A stretch of 64,000 nucleotides of DNA. Origin: Neobacillus rhizophilus (GTDB taxonomy: Bacteria; Bacillota; Bacilli; Bacillales; Cytobacillaceae). Shown here one piece after another: positions 50,120 through 60,600 of the stretch. The position numbers and the translations under genes are program-made. The DNA lies in assembly GCF_018343535.1 (NCBI RefSeq), contig NZ_JAGYPF010000004.1, positions 827,666 to 891,665 on the forward strand, read 5' to 3'. Within the stretch, counting starts at the first letter, position 1, and each line of letters starts with the position of its first letter. The notes under the pieces were generated by a model, which ran no database searches, was not told the DNA's origin, and saw only the letters and a program-made list of their open reading frames with translations.

Positions 50120-51292
50120 ATGTCATGGCCTGGTTTAGAGACAGTAAAGGCAAAAATCCTCTCCGAGCGTTTGCTGGGGAACTTTAATAATGTTACCCGG
50201 ACCTGGTATTATCTCAAGGTTTACGAGAAACATCCGGAACTGGCGTGGTCACTGCTTGCACATCTGGTTTCACGAAACGCAGGGTATCAGATGAGCGACT
50301 TGAAGCGTTTTGAGTACTGGAAGACATTCATCAACGGGGCAGCACAACCCCCTATATCGGAGCCGTTTCGGACCATTCTAAAGGAGGCTTTGGATCATTT
50401 TGAGACCGTTGAAATCCAATCCATCTTTGCCTTTCTAGAAACAGGCAATTACCTGATTTATCATGACGTGTGCCCGCAGTTGGAAGCATATGATTGGGCT
50501 AAGCAATATCCAGATCATGCGGATGAATTGTTCGATATGCTTATTAGTCCTCCATTTGATTGCGATAGGTTTATAAGGGATAAGTGGAAGGAGTTCTATC
50601 ACAATGCAAAGTCTCAAGGTTGGTACCCTGAGTGGTGGTTTGAGCCTGCGGTTGAAAGGCATAGCTTCGCATTGATCATTAATGAACAAAACCAAATCGA
50701 AGATCGGCTGGTCCATGACCCCCATAACCGATATTTGGGCAAATTGGGTGCTGTGATCGGCCCACAGCGCATCATTGAATTGATAGGCAGCCGAGGTAAA
50801 ACGAAACTCCTTTTCCCTGTTGCAAAATCTCTGTCAGATTCCAGCCCTGACCATCTGCTTATCTATACAGTTGATGACTTCAGTACCTTAGGATCAAGAA
50901 TTGATACTGGCCGCGATTTGTTTGTTGGGTTGTTTAAGCAGACAGATTTACAGCGTAATCTTATCGAGCGTTGGGTGATGTCACATCCTCTACATATGGG
51001 TACCCGAACCAATTACAACCCATTAAATTACAGCACAGACTTTTCGGCTCTGTGGCCAGGGGGGCAGACTTTCAGCCCGCCAGTGATCCAAACCTCTACT
51101 TCTAGCCATGGATGGCCGCGATTCCCTGGAGCAACATTGCGGTATGCCCACCTGCATCTGAAACCAGTTCCGCTGCCCATCTCTGTAATGGACAGATCTG
51201 GTGCTGACGTGCTTCGCTGGCTCAGTACACCATCATCACCGAAGCCGCTTGTATCAACGCCGCTCAGTGAACAAGACGAAATTTTTCTTTAA
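50120..51292 (+). CDS. DUF2515 (YppC-like) protein
   Basis: A 390-residue protein that starts WPGLETVKAKILSERLLGN and then shows NVTRTWYYLKVYEKHPELAW and AHLVSRNAGYQMSDL, characteristic of DUF2515 (B. subtilis YppC-like). Two features are extra: the C-terminal part is Pro/Ser-rich (about residues 310-390), with SSHGWPRFPGATLRYAHLHL, and the length exceeds YppC. The function is unknown. ATG at 50120 behind AAGGAGGACAG. It lies 40 bases before the DUF6603 gene in the same direction, which makes co-expression likely. Its GC is somewhat higher than in the genes to its left. Confidence 0.8.
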   Translation: MSWPGLETVKAKILSERLLGNFNNVTRTWYYLKVYEKHPELAWSLLAHLVSRNAGYQMSDLKRFEYWKTFINGAAQPPISEPFRTILKEALDHFETVEIQSIFAFLETGNYLIYHDVCPQLEAYDWAKQYPDHADELFDMLISPPFDCDRFIRDKWKEFYHNAKSQGWYPEWWFEPAVERHSFALIINEQNQIEDRLVHDPHNRYLGKLGAVIGPQRIIELIGSRGKTKLLFPVAKSLSDSSPDHLLIYTVDDFSTLGSRIDTGRDLFVGLFKQTDLQRNLIERWVMSHPLHMGTRTNYNPLNYSTDFSALWPGGQTFSPPVIQTSTSSHGWPRFPGATLRYAHLHLKPVPLPISVMDRSGADVLRWLSTPSSPKPLVSTPLSEQDEIFL

Positions 51293-51332
51293 AAGGGATG
51301 AAGATTCTTAAAACAATATTGGGAGGTTAAAC

Positions 51333-54300
51333 ATGGCCAACCCTACTTTTTTGCTCTCCTTGATGGAAGAGTTGAATCTTGTGTTGGATCCGCTCCGGCA
51401 AAGTCTTGAAAGTGCGGAGAAATTCTCTCAGCTTCTCGAGAAGCACGGCTGGCAAACCGCCTCTGGCGCATTCCTAATCGAGGATGTACGTTACCTTTTT
51501 GCCGTGACACAGGATTTTGAAGAAGTCCAATTGCTAATGGATCAGGTACTGACAGGGGATGCAAACTCTCTTGTGGATATGGCAGAGAGGCTTTTTCACC
51601 TTCTTCCTGGGATCGTGTCAAAGATGCGTACTCTCACTGATCTGAATGTGCAGGATCTTGCGTTTCCTTTCAATCAATCTAAATTCTGGGAAGAGTTTCC
51701 CGGGGAACTTATCGATGATTTGTTTGTCACCTATCTGCATGGGTACCGGCCAATTTTGTATGGCCCACTTTCCTTGCTGGGAATCGTCGAAAAGGAATTG
51801 GTCAATGTGGGGATGACCACAGGACGCATCAACTATACAAAGTCAGTCATCCGCTGGGATCGGCTTCAGCTGGCTCTCACTCGCCCAGCGGAGTTAATCG
51901 AAGCGGTTTATGGGTGGGGGACGCCGGTGTTTGACGCGGAGCGCTTATTGCAGGGCCTCAAAATGTTCTTGGAGGTCTTAGGTTACTCAGCAGACCTTTA
52001 TTTCCCCAATCCCGCCTTACTTGATGAGTATTTTGACAGCTCCAACGCCTACCGTTCTGCCGTAAAGGAACTTCGCCTGCCAATACTTGGAGGCGCCGAT
52101 TTTTCCAAGCAGCTGTTTGAATTTGGGTTTTCTTTCCTCCCGATCACGCCGGAGGGCAACCGGGGAGCAGCTCCTGTCGGTTTGGCTGTAGGACCTGCTA
52201 TCAGCGGCACTCTTCCCACCTTTGATTTTGGTGAACTTAGTCTTAGTCTTGTTGGGGGTTTCAGTTCAGACCAGGGGATCCGCCTTGAGGTTCGCCCTGG
52301 TAAGGTAAAGGCACGAGCTTCCGCTGCCGGCACACTTGGTGATGCGGAAGCTGCGCTAAAGGTCAATCCGGAAAACCCGATTGTCTTGCTTGGGACGGAA
52401 GAGTCACATCGCGTTGAGCTCTCTGACTATACACTCCGCCTCCTAGTAAAAGGCTCAGCAGCAGATGCCGATTTTGCCTTTGAAATTGACGTCAATAATG
52501 TTGAACTGATTATTGATCTTTCTGATGCCGATGGCTTTCTATCCCAAATTTTGGGCAACGATCCGCAAAGATTCAAGTTTGGAGGTTCCCTGACATGGTC
52601 TTCAAAATCAGGCCTTACTTTTGGCGGACGTGCCGGTTTGATCCGCACCCTTCCGGTGAACCAGACGATCGGATTGGTAGAAATCCAGGACTTGCTTTAT
52701 GGAATCGACGCTTCTGAAAATAGCATTGATCTGATCCTGGCAGTCAGTGGAAAGTTCACGCTGGGTCCGTTTGCGGCGAGCATTGCAGAGGTGGGAGCCA
52801 AGTTGTCCATGGTTCCTCTTGATGATGACGAGCCGCCGGGCACTTTCGGCAACCTCGATTTGCGGTTTGATTTTAAACCTCCAACCGGGATTGGCTTGAA
52901 AATTGATGCAAGCGTAGTAGCAGGGGGCGGTTATCTGTATTTTGACCATGCAACTGAGCAGTACGCTGGCATCCTGCAGTTGGAAATCAAGGGTGGCATC
53001 TCCATCAAGGCGATTGGCCTTTTGACTACGCGTTTACCGGAAGGTTCCAAGGGCTTCTCGCTGCTTGTCATCATCGCTGCGGAATTCCCGCCTATCCAGC
53101 TTGGATTCGGGTTCACACTGAACGGGCTCGGAGGGCTCTTTGGGGCGAACCGCACGATGTCGCTCGATGTCTTAAGGGCAGGAATAAAGAACCGTGCGCT
53201 CGATTCCATCATGTTTCCGCGTAATCCGGTGGAAAATGCCCCCAAGATTATCAATGATCTTAAGTCAAGCTTTCCACCTGCACAAGGCCGGTTCGTGTTT
53301 GGCCCGATGGCGAAGCTTTCCTGGGGAACACCGCCTGTTCTAACGGCTGAATTGGGTATTCTTCTCGAGCTTCCCAACCCGGTACGGCTGGTGTTGCTGG
53401 GTCGGATGAAGCTAGTGCTGCCTCATGAGGAAGCGGCCGTTGCCAAGCTTCAGATGGATGTCGTGGGCGCCATTGATTTCGATAAAGGTGACGTCTCTAT
53501 TGATGCCACGCTGTTTGATTCTCGCCTTGCTGCCTTTGTGATTACCGGTGACATGGCGATGCGCTTGAACTTTGGCGCCAGTCCGTCGTTTGCGCTCGCG
53601 GCAGGAGGATTTAATCCTCGTTTCCAGCCGCCTCCAGGTTTCCCTAAGCTGAACCGAATGACAATCTCGCTAGCCGATTCGGACAATCCGCGACTCCGGC
53701 TTGAAGCTTACATGGCCGTCACCTCCAACACTTATCAAGTCGGTGCCCGGCTGGATTTATATGCTGAAGAGGACACGTTCGCCGGACGGTTCAGTGTCCA
53801 GGCGTACCTTGGCTTTGATGCCCTGATCCAATTTGATCCATTCGGCTTCACCGTCGATATCGGAGGGGCAGCTGCCCTGAAGCGAAACGGTGACAGCCTA
53901 TTCGCGGTACAGCTGGAAATGACACTTTCAGGGCCAAAGCCTATTCATGCTCATGGAAAGGCTATGTTCGATTTTCTAGGGAAGCGGGAGATTGCCTTCG
54001 AGGTAAAAATCGGGGATCCACAGCCCTCTCCCGCACTGCCTCCGGTTGATGCGCTTGCCTCTTTGCAAACCGCATTGGCGGACCAGCGTAATTGGAGCAC
54101 CCGGCTTCCAGGCGATGGCCGAATGCTCGTGACAACGAGGGAGCTTTTGCCAGGGCCGGAGGTGCTGGTGCACCCGCTTGGTGAATTGTCAGTGAGCCAG
54201 AAGGTGGTCCCACTTGGACTAGAGATTACGAAATTTGGCAATGCCAAACCTGCTGGAGGCAGACAAACCTTTGCAATTACCTCGATGTCATTTGGAGATT

Positions 54301-54827
54301 CCGTGGTTAACCAGCTCACCGCTGTCAAGGACGCGTTTGCGCCAGCTATGTTTATTGAAATGAGCGACACCGAGAAGCTCTCTAGGCCCGCTTTCGAGCA
54401 GCTTCAGTCCGGCGTCCGGGCTCAGCTTCAGGATCTCTCGTTCGGTACGGCAATGACCGCCGATTTTGAATATGAAACAGCTGTTATCGACAAAACGGAT
54501 AAGGTTGCCCGGAGTTTGGGACGCCACACACTGGATCCAGGAACCTTCACGATTCTCACTGAGCTTGGCTCTGCCGCGAATTCTCCAATGAACCATACTG
54601 GTGAGGGACGGTTTGCTGGGCCTGCTAGAAAAATCATGATGAAAGAGCGGGGGTACAGTGTAGTGAACGCCGATGATATGAAAGCCCTAAATGGTTCATT
54701 ATTTGGAACCGCGAGCAAAATCACATATACCGAGGCAGAGGCTGCTCGGGTTAAATACAATACGACCAGCTCCAGCCAGAGCACGCGAGTTCAGGTGGTC
54801 GGAAGCCATGAGGTGGTGAAATCATGA
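51333..54827 (+). CDS. Giant DUF6603 domain-containing protein
   Basis: A 1164-residue protein. The first ~230 residues look helical and unassigned; from about 250 a long, repetitive beta-rich region follows. The block LEIKGGISIKAIGLLTTRLP ... AAEFPPIQLGFGFTLNGLGG with SLDVLRAGIKNRALDSIMFP ... AKLSWGTPPVLTAELGILLELP (about residues 550-700) is characteristic of DUF6603. Alternating hydrophobic strands with FDFKPPTGIGLKIDASVVAGGG resemble long beta-grooves or barrels. No signal peptide or membrane helix. Codon use and GC differ clearly from the catabolic clusters. The ATG follows GGGAGG. The last four bases overlap the next gene (ATGA). Function unknown. Confidence 0.78.
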   Translation: MANPTFLLSLMEELNLVLDPLRQSLESAEKFSQLLEKHGWQTASGAFLIEDVRYLFAVTQDFEEVQLLMDQVLTGDANSLVDMAERLFHLLPGIVSKMRTLTDLNVQDLAFPFNQSKFWEEFPGELIDDLFVTYLHGYRPILYGPLSLLGIVEKELVNVGMTTGRINYTKSVIRWDRLQLALTRPAELIEAVYGWGTPVFDAERLLQGLKMFLEVLGYSADLYFPNPALLDEYFDSSNAYRSAVKELRLPILGGADFSKQLFEFGFSFLPITPEGNRGAAPVGLAVGPAISGTLPTFDFGELSLSLVGGFSSDQGIRLEVRPGKVKARASAAGTLGDAEAALKVNPENPIVLLGTEESHRVELSDYTLRLLVKGSAADADFAFEIDVNNVELIIDLSDADGFLSQILGNDPQRFKFGGSLTWSSKSGLTFGGRAGLIRTLPVNQTIGLVEIQDLLYGIDASENSIDLILAVSGKFTLGPFAASIAEVGAKLSMVPLDDDEPPGTFGNLDLRFDFKPPTGIGLKIDASVVAGGGYLYFDHATEQYAGILQLEIKGGISIKAIGLLTTRLPEGSKGFSLLVIIAAEFPPIQLGFGFTLNGLGGLFGANRTMSLDVLRAGIKNRALDSIMFPRNPVENAPKIINDLKSSFPPAQGRFVFGPMAKLSWGTPPVLTAELGILLELPNPVRLVLLGRMKLVLPHEEAAVAKLQMDVVGAIDFDKGDVSIDATLFDSRLAAFVITGDMAMRLNFGASPSFALAAGGFNPRFQPPPGFPKLNRMTISLADSDNPRLRLEAYMAVTSNTYQVGARLDLYAEEDTFAGRFSVQAYLGFDALIQFDPFGFTVDIGGAAALKRNGDSLFAVQLEMTLSGPKPIHAHGKAMFDFLGKREIAFEVKIGDPQPSPALPPVDALASLQTALADQRNWSTRLPGDGRMLVTTRELLPGPEVLVHPLGELSVSQKVVPLGLEITKFGNAKPAGGRQTFAITSMSFGDSVVNQLTAVKDAFAPAMFIEMSDTEKLSRPAFEQLQSGVRAQLQDLSFGTAMTADFEYETAVIDKTDKVARSLGRHTLDPGTFTILTELGSAANSPMNHTGEGRFAGPARKIMMKERGYSVVNADDMKALNGSLFGTASKITYTEAEAARVKYNTTSSSQSTRVQVVGSHEVVKS

Positions 54828-57559
54828 CAGGATATACCTTTTTGCCATGGATGAGGGAAGGCTTGGCAAGTTATATCCCCAAAGAAGATTCGTTCATCGG
54901 TGCGATGGATAGCCGCGTAAAATTGCCTGTCAGCCTGCAAGTAAACCATACATTGACGGCGAGTGTACAAGTACGACTTTATGGGCCTGGTGATGTGACC
55001 GGATTTGACCAGCGCCAGGTACTGCGGACAGACCCTCCGCATCTTACGACAGGTTTTGAGGCGAATTATTTTGCGTCAATTGAGTTTGACCGTCCTGATT
55101 TTCCCTGGATGTTTACACCTGCTGCCGCCAAAGGCAATCGCCTGCGGCCGTGGATTATCCTGATTGTTCTAAGCAAACAAGAAGCGAAGCTGGAAATGGC
55201 TACATCTCAATCACTTCCCATTCTAACTATAAAGTCTCCGTATCATGAAAAGCTGCCTGATTTGGGCGAATCCTGGGCATGGGCGCATACCCAGGTGAAT
55301 GGTGAGGCGGCAGGCGATCAAGGCCTGAAGGGCATGTTGAAAGGAGATCCGAAGCTGAACCTTTCACGGCTCATCTGCCCGCGTTATCTGCTTCCGAGTA
55401 CGTCCTATATCGCCTGCGTCGTTCCTGCTTTTGACATTGGCGTGAAAGCGGGACTAGGCGAGCAGGTAGATGAAAACGGCAGTCTTCTGCCGGCCTGGGA
55501 TGTAAAAAACACTTCAGATACAACTGACCTAAGGCTTCCGGTCTACTATCATTGGGAGTTTGCGACAGGAGAAGCCGGTGATTTTGAGTCCCTTGTATGG
55601 GCACTTGAGCCGCGTCGGATGGACCCGGATTTGGTCGGGGTAAGACCGCTAAATGTCACCGGTCCTGGCTACAATCTTCCTTCCTGTAATGTTCCTGGTC
55701 TGGAGGGGGCGCTCCGTGTTTCTGAAGGAACCTCCCCTGGCTTGAATGGTATACCTAAGAATTTTAGGGAAGCCCTAAAAGATTTGCTGAACAAGCCACA
55801 AACATTGACGACCATATCAGACTTGAGCGATTCCGTAATCGTTCCGCCGATTTACGGCAGGTGGCATGCAGCAAAGAAATCTATCGATTCAACCTCTAGG
55901 CCATGGCTGGAACAGCTGAATCTGGATCCGAGACTTCGTGTTGTAGCAGGTGTGGGTACCAAAATTGTTCAGGAAAAGCAGGATCAGCTAATGGCTTCAG
56001 CCTGGGAACAGATAGGCGAGATAGACCGAGCTAACCAAGCTCTCCGTCAGGCACAGCTGGGCCGTTCGGTCGGCACAGCAATTCTTAAAAGCCATTTGAG
56101 CAATCTGCCCGCAGAATCGCTGCTCCAGTTAACCGGAGCTGTTCATTCGCGCCTTCTTTGGGAGGAGCAGACGATCGTGGCCAAAGAACGGGGGACTACA
56201 CTTACTGAGGTCCCTGCTTCCGCCGCATTCCGCAGGATTACCCGTCCGAACGGGCCTGTCGCCCGACGGGTCACCGGTGGCGGGAGTAGTCAGAAGCTAG
56301 ATCTGATCAAGGGAATAAATTCGCTTAAATATAGGCTGAATCAGCCGCTCAAGAGCCTTCGCGGCGCTGCCGTGCTAGAGGGTATTACCGACAGTAGCGG
56401 AGTTAGGAGAAGATTAGAACAGGCCAATAAAGAGGCATTGAGTAAATTGGATGCAAAAAAAACATTAGAAGGGTTTAAGGATGCTGCCATTATCATTCAG
56501 GAAGCCATTCTCCGTACAGTGGATCCGATCCTGCGGGACCCGAAGGATCCGCCAAGATTGCCGATTGAAGAAGGAAAGAAAATTTTATTAGATAGGCTTG
56601 ACCCAGAGAAGACGGTCACGAATCGGATGCAGGCGCGTATCGTCAATCCTGACCCAATGTGGCGGCCCGCGGATCCTCTCGAGCAGATCATGGTAGCGCC
56701 TGAATTTCCAACTCCGATGTACCGAGCGTTGGCAGATCACTCACAGGACTGGCTTTTACCGGGGCTCGAGCATGTGCCCCCTAATACCCTGACGCTATTG
56801 GAAACCAATCCCCGGTTTATCGAAGCTTTTATGGTTGGACTTAACCATGAGATGAGCCGTGAATTGCTTTGGCGGAGATATCCAACCGATCAGCGCGGTA
56901 CGTACTTCCGTCAGTTTTGGGATGCAAGAGGGCGCATCCCGCGGCAAGCTTCGACGAAGGATATCCCGCCAATTCACGAGTGGGTCAAGGCGCTCGGTGA
57001 CCATATGTCAAATACGATGGCCCAGGAGCAAATGGTGCTCCTGATACGGGGGGATTTGCTACGCCGATATCCGAACGCCACCATTTATGCAATCAAAGGG
57101 GAGTGGATGACGGTTAACGGTAAAAAGGTACGCCAGCCGAAGTCTTCCCCGTCGACGGATGAACAAAAGTTTCCCCAATTCTCCGGGAAATTGGAACCGG
57201 ATATTACTTTCCTGGGGTTTGATTTGTCTGCGAGCACAGCCCGAGGAAATGACACAACTGATCCCGGCTGGTTCTTTATCCTGCAGCAGCAGCCTACCGA
57301 GCCTCGGTTCGGTTTGGATGTGTCTCAGTCATTAACCGGAATGCCGTTGACATGGCGGGATTTATCTTGGAATGACGTCCATCTATCAGAAGGGCGTTAT
57401 GTCCAGCTCTCAGGCGGTTTGAAGAATAGTTTTCAAAAGCCAGGAACGCCTGCAAACATTGACTGGAACACAGCTTCAAACTCTGCAGCTCTGGCCTATA
57501 TTACCTTGCAGCGTCCTTTTCGAATTGCGGTACATGCAAGTGACCTGCTGCCAATTTAG
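54824..57559 (+). CDS. Giant protein of unknown function (911 residues)
   Basis: A 911-residue protein with conserved-looking but unnamed blocks. The N-terminal part reads FLPWMREGLASYI, LYGPGDVTGFDQRQV and ASIEFDRPDFPWMFTPAAA. A middle helical segment (about residues 385-450) contains PRLRVVAGVGTKIVQEKQDQ, and the C-terminal part contains FMVGLNHEMSRELLWRRYPT and RGTYFRQFWDARG. I recall similar strings from unannotated large proteins of actinobacteria and cyanobacteria, often near DUF6603, but cannot confirm this. No signal peptide, membrane helix or enzyme motif. The ATG overlaps the DUF6603 stop, which implies coupled translation. GC is high for this window. Confidence 0.7.
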   Translation: MTGYTFLPWMREGLASYIPKEDSFIGAMDSRVKLPVSLQVNHTLTASVQVRLYGPGDVTGFDQRQVLRTDPPHLTTGFEANYFASIEFDRPDFPWMFTPAAAKGNRLRPWIILIVLSKQEAKLEMATSQSLPILTIKSPYHEKLPDLGESWAWAHTQVNGEAAGDQGLKGMLKGDPKLNLSRLICPRYLLPSTSYIACVVPAFDIGVKAGLGEQVDENGSLLPAWDVKNTSDTTDLRLPVYYHWEFATGEAGDFESLVWALEPRRMDPDLVGVRPLNVTGPGYNLPSCNVPGLEGALRVSEGTSPGLNGIPKNFREALKDLLNKPQTLTTISDLSDSVIVPPIYGRWHAAKKSIDSTSRPWLEQLNLDPRLRVVAGVGTKIVQEKQDQLMASAWEQIGEIDRANQALRQAQLGRSVGTAILKSHLSNLPAESLLQLTGAVHSRLLWEEQTIVAKERGTTLTEVPASAAFRRITRPNGPVARRVTGGGSSQKLDLIKGINSLKYRLNQPLKSLRGAAVLEGITDSSGVRRRLEQANKEALSKLDAKKTLEGFKDAAIIIQEAILRTVDPILRDPKDPPRLPIEEGKKILLDRLDPEKTVTNRMQARIVNPDPMWRPADPLEQIMVAPEFPTPMYRALADHSQDWLLPGLEHVPPNTLTLLETNPRFIEAFMVGLNHEMSRELLWRRYPTDQRGTYFRQFWDARGRIPRQASTKDIPPIHEWVKALGDHMSNTMAQEQMVLLIRGDLLRRYPNATIYAIKGEWMTVNGKKVRQPKSSPSTDEQKFPQFSGKLEPDITFLGFDLSASTARGNDTTDPGWFFILQQQPTEPRFGLDVSQSLTGMPLTWRDLSWNDVHLSEGRYVQLSGGLKNSFQKPGTPANIDWNTASNSAALAYITLQRPFRIAVHASDLLPI

Positions 57560-57670
57560 AGGTACAGAATATTGCCAGAAGGAATCTGACTGTTGATTAT
57601 TTCCTTTGAGACATAGCAGCGGCTCGCTGTAAAAATCAACTATTCCAATGGTTTACCACAGGAGGTTTTT

Positions 57671-60600
57671 ATGCCGAATAGTGAATTACAAGTCTTACGA
57701 GAAGAATTGTTTCTCGCGCGAAAATCCGCGGGTGCCGCGGCTGAAGAAGTGGCAAAGCTAAAGGAGCCAGTCAAGCTTGCGGAAAAGGAAGCTGATGCTG
57801 CAAAAAAGGCCGCTGAGGATAAGCAGCTGCGTCTTGATGATTTGATAAAACAAACAAGTTTGCTCCCTTCCTTGCAATCCCGCTTTCAGGCAGAGCAGGC
57901 GGAGGCAGATCGATTGGCTGCAGCCGTTAAGGCTGCTACAGCTGAGCTGGCCAATAGAAGAGCGGCAGTCAACAGATTGCCCCCCATTTTTCGCCAGCAA
58001 CAGCTTATGCAGCTTATGGAACTGGAAAAAAAACTGAAGGAGCTGCAGGCTCAGGCTGATGCGGCTGCACAGATAGCAGCGAATACCAAACAGCAAATAG
58101 ACTTGCTTTCGCTGCTTTTGGGGCAGATTCCTGTTGCAGAAGCAGAGGTAAAGGCAGCCCGAATGGTAGAAGCTTCAACCGCACTAAAGCTGAAACAACT
58201 GCAGCAAAAGCTTTCTGATGCACAGGGACGCATTGAGGCTGAAAAGGATGCCATCCAGCGCTATCATGACAAGTTGGAACAATTGCTGCGGCAATTAAAA
58301 GCAGACCTGCCAATCGCATTGTTTCCCGTACGGATTGAGACACGATTCGTCATCACCGTAGACGGCACTGACTTGCTCGTGCGTATCTACCCGGATGATA
58401 TCGGTCAGGACAGCCTTCGCCGCGAACTGACACCGGTTGAAATAAACTGGGGTCAAGCGTTTTGGCAAAAGGCAGACGAAGCCGAAAGCGAGGAAGAGAC
58501 AAAGCAGGCATGGGCCGAACTTGCTCAGCGATTTGGAGGAGAGCGGGCAGCTTGGATTAAAGAGAAAACCAGACCAGATGGAAACGGGCCCGGTAAACCT
58601 GCAGCCTCTGCCTGGGGGAGTGCTGCCAAAGCTGCTTTATTGCCCGACAGATGGACAGTATATTTGTACAAGGGAGAAAAGAAAGCGTTGGTAGCCCGGA
58701 GCAACCCCATTATCGATACCATCGCGACTTCTCCATCCTCGGAATCAGGCAAGCAGCTTGGAAATAGCGGACTATTTCTGGACGAAGGCATCTTGTGGAT
58801 GGCAGACTTTGAGCAAGCCATCAAGATCGGCATGGCGCTGCGTATTCGCCTGACAACGGAGCTGTTGTCAGGAATTGACCGGCTCGTAGTGTTGGGCGTA
58901 AAGGTTTCGCTGAATGAACAGGAATCTGCAAGTGATTTGGCCGCTCTGATGGATGCCCATCATTATACCCACGGTTTGGGATTTATTCCGACTGGCACCC
59001 CATCGAATAATACAGAAGAGGTTCAGTCTGGTTATGGCGAGCAGGATACCGGACATTGGAATAGCTTTGCTGCGGAATTCAACACCTCGTTAGTGCCGGA
59101 GGCAAATGGTTCGTTAGCGGCTTCCGCTTTTGGCATTCCGGCTGCGACATTTCAGCATGTGCCTTATGCAAACGGGGTGGATCAGATTGACGCAAAAATC
59201 ATCAATCATGTGCTTTGGCCGGCTACTTGGGGTTATTTTCTGTTCCAGATGATGGATGGAATCGAAATGGAGAATGATCTTGAACGGTGGCGCTCCTGGT
59301 TTGCTGATTATGTCAGGGCGCGTGGTCCGCTCCCAGCACTCCGAGTAGGGAATCAACCTTATGGGCTGCTTCCTGTCACCTCGCTTGATAAGTACAGGCC
59401 ACTATTTGAGCCGGATCTCCTTATGGTTTACGTGCCGGAGGGACAACTGCAGCTGTTGTCTCGCATCGGATGGAATGTAACGCTGGACCGCGGCGTCAGT
59501 CACTGGTCGGATCAGTATAAAATTCCCGTTAATCTGTCTTCCATTTTTTCTCGAACTACCCTTAACAGCAATGTTAGGCCTGTATTGGCACTTACGGCAG
59601 CCGATGTGATGGGAACCGGTCTATCTGATCTTATTCTTTTTGCTTCTGTTCAAACAATTCTAGGACGTAATGAAGCATATCAGATTGGCTGGCAGGTCAA
59701 TGAACAGGGGATTGCAAAAAGTTGGAGCAATGCTCTGACGGTACCGAACGGTCCGGCAGGAGACGTGGTTGCCAGTGCTGTAGTATGTGCCGATCTAAAT
59801 GGAACAGGCAAGCCTGATTTGTTTATCTTGCGGGTAACAGTTTCGAGAGGAATCAGGAATGCATCTTACTGTATTGGCTGGGAATTGGATCAAAGCGGCA
59901 AGCCGGCCAGTTGGAGCAACGTGATGTCAATCAAGATACCAATCACAAGCAATAGCGTTCACATTGCTGCCGCTATTGCTGATCTCGACCAAAACGGTCG
60001 TCCGGAGCTGATCATCGTGACCGCGCCGGACGATGGAAGCGGACCAGCCCAATGCCAAATCGGTTGGGATTTGACGGACAATGGAGTGGTTACCCGGTGG
60101 ACGAATCAGCAGATTATCCGTGATTGGCCAACCGGGCAAGTAAAAGGTCTCTGCATCAACGTAAATCATGCAGGAGTCATACCGGAAGTGAACGTCGTTT
60201 ATTTGGCAGAATCCGATGCCAGCACTGTCTCTTATCTTCATCAATTACGCGGTTTTGACCGGGTGAGTGGTGCCATTAATGAATGGGCCGTTCGCCTTCT
60301 GACTAACGGGCCGGCTAACCAAAAAGGGGGCAGTTTGGCTTTAGCCCTTGCCGATGTGGGCAGGAGCAGCCGTGTCCACCTTGGTACGGCAAGCGGACGC
60401 GCAAACCTGCTAAGTGCTTTGCGCAGCATCTGGCGTCGTTCGCTGACGAACGTGCCTTACTATGGAAGGACCATAAACGGCAATAAGGACCTGGTGGAGA
60501 TGCTCGGTATGGACGGAGTTTCTGGGAGCTATACAGTCCGTCCGGTTATGGGTCCACTTTATACAAATGAGCTCTGGAATTTTATGCAGAGGCCCCTTGA

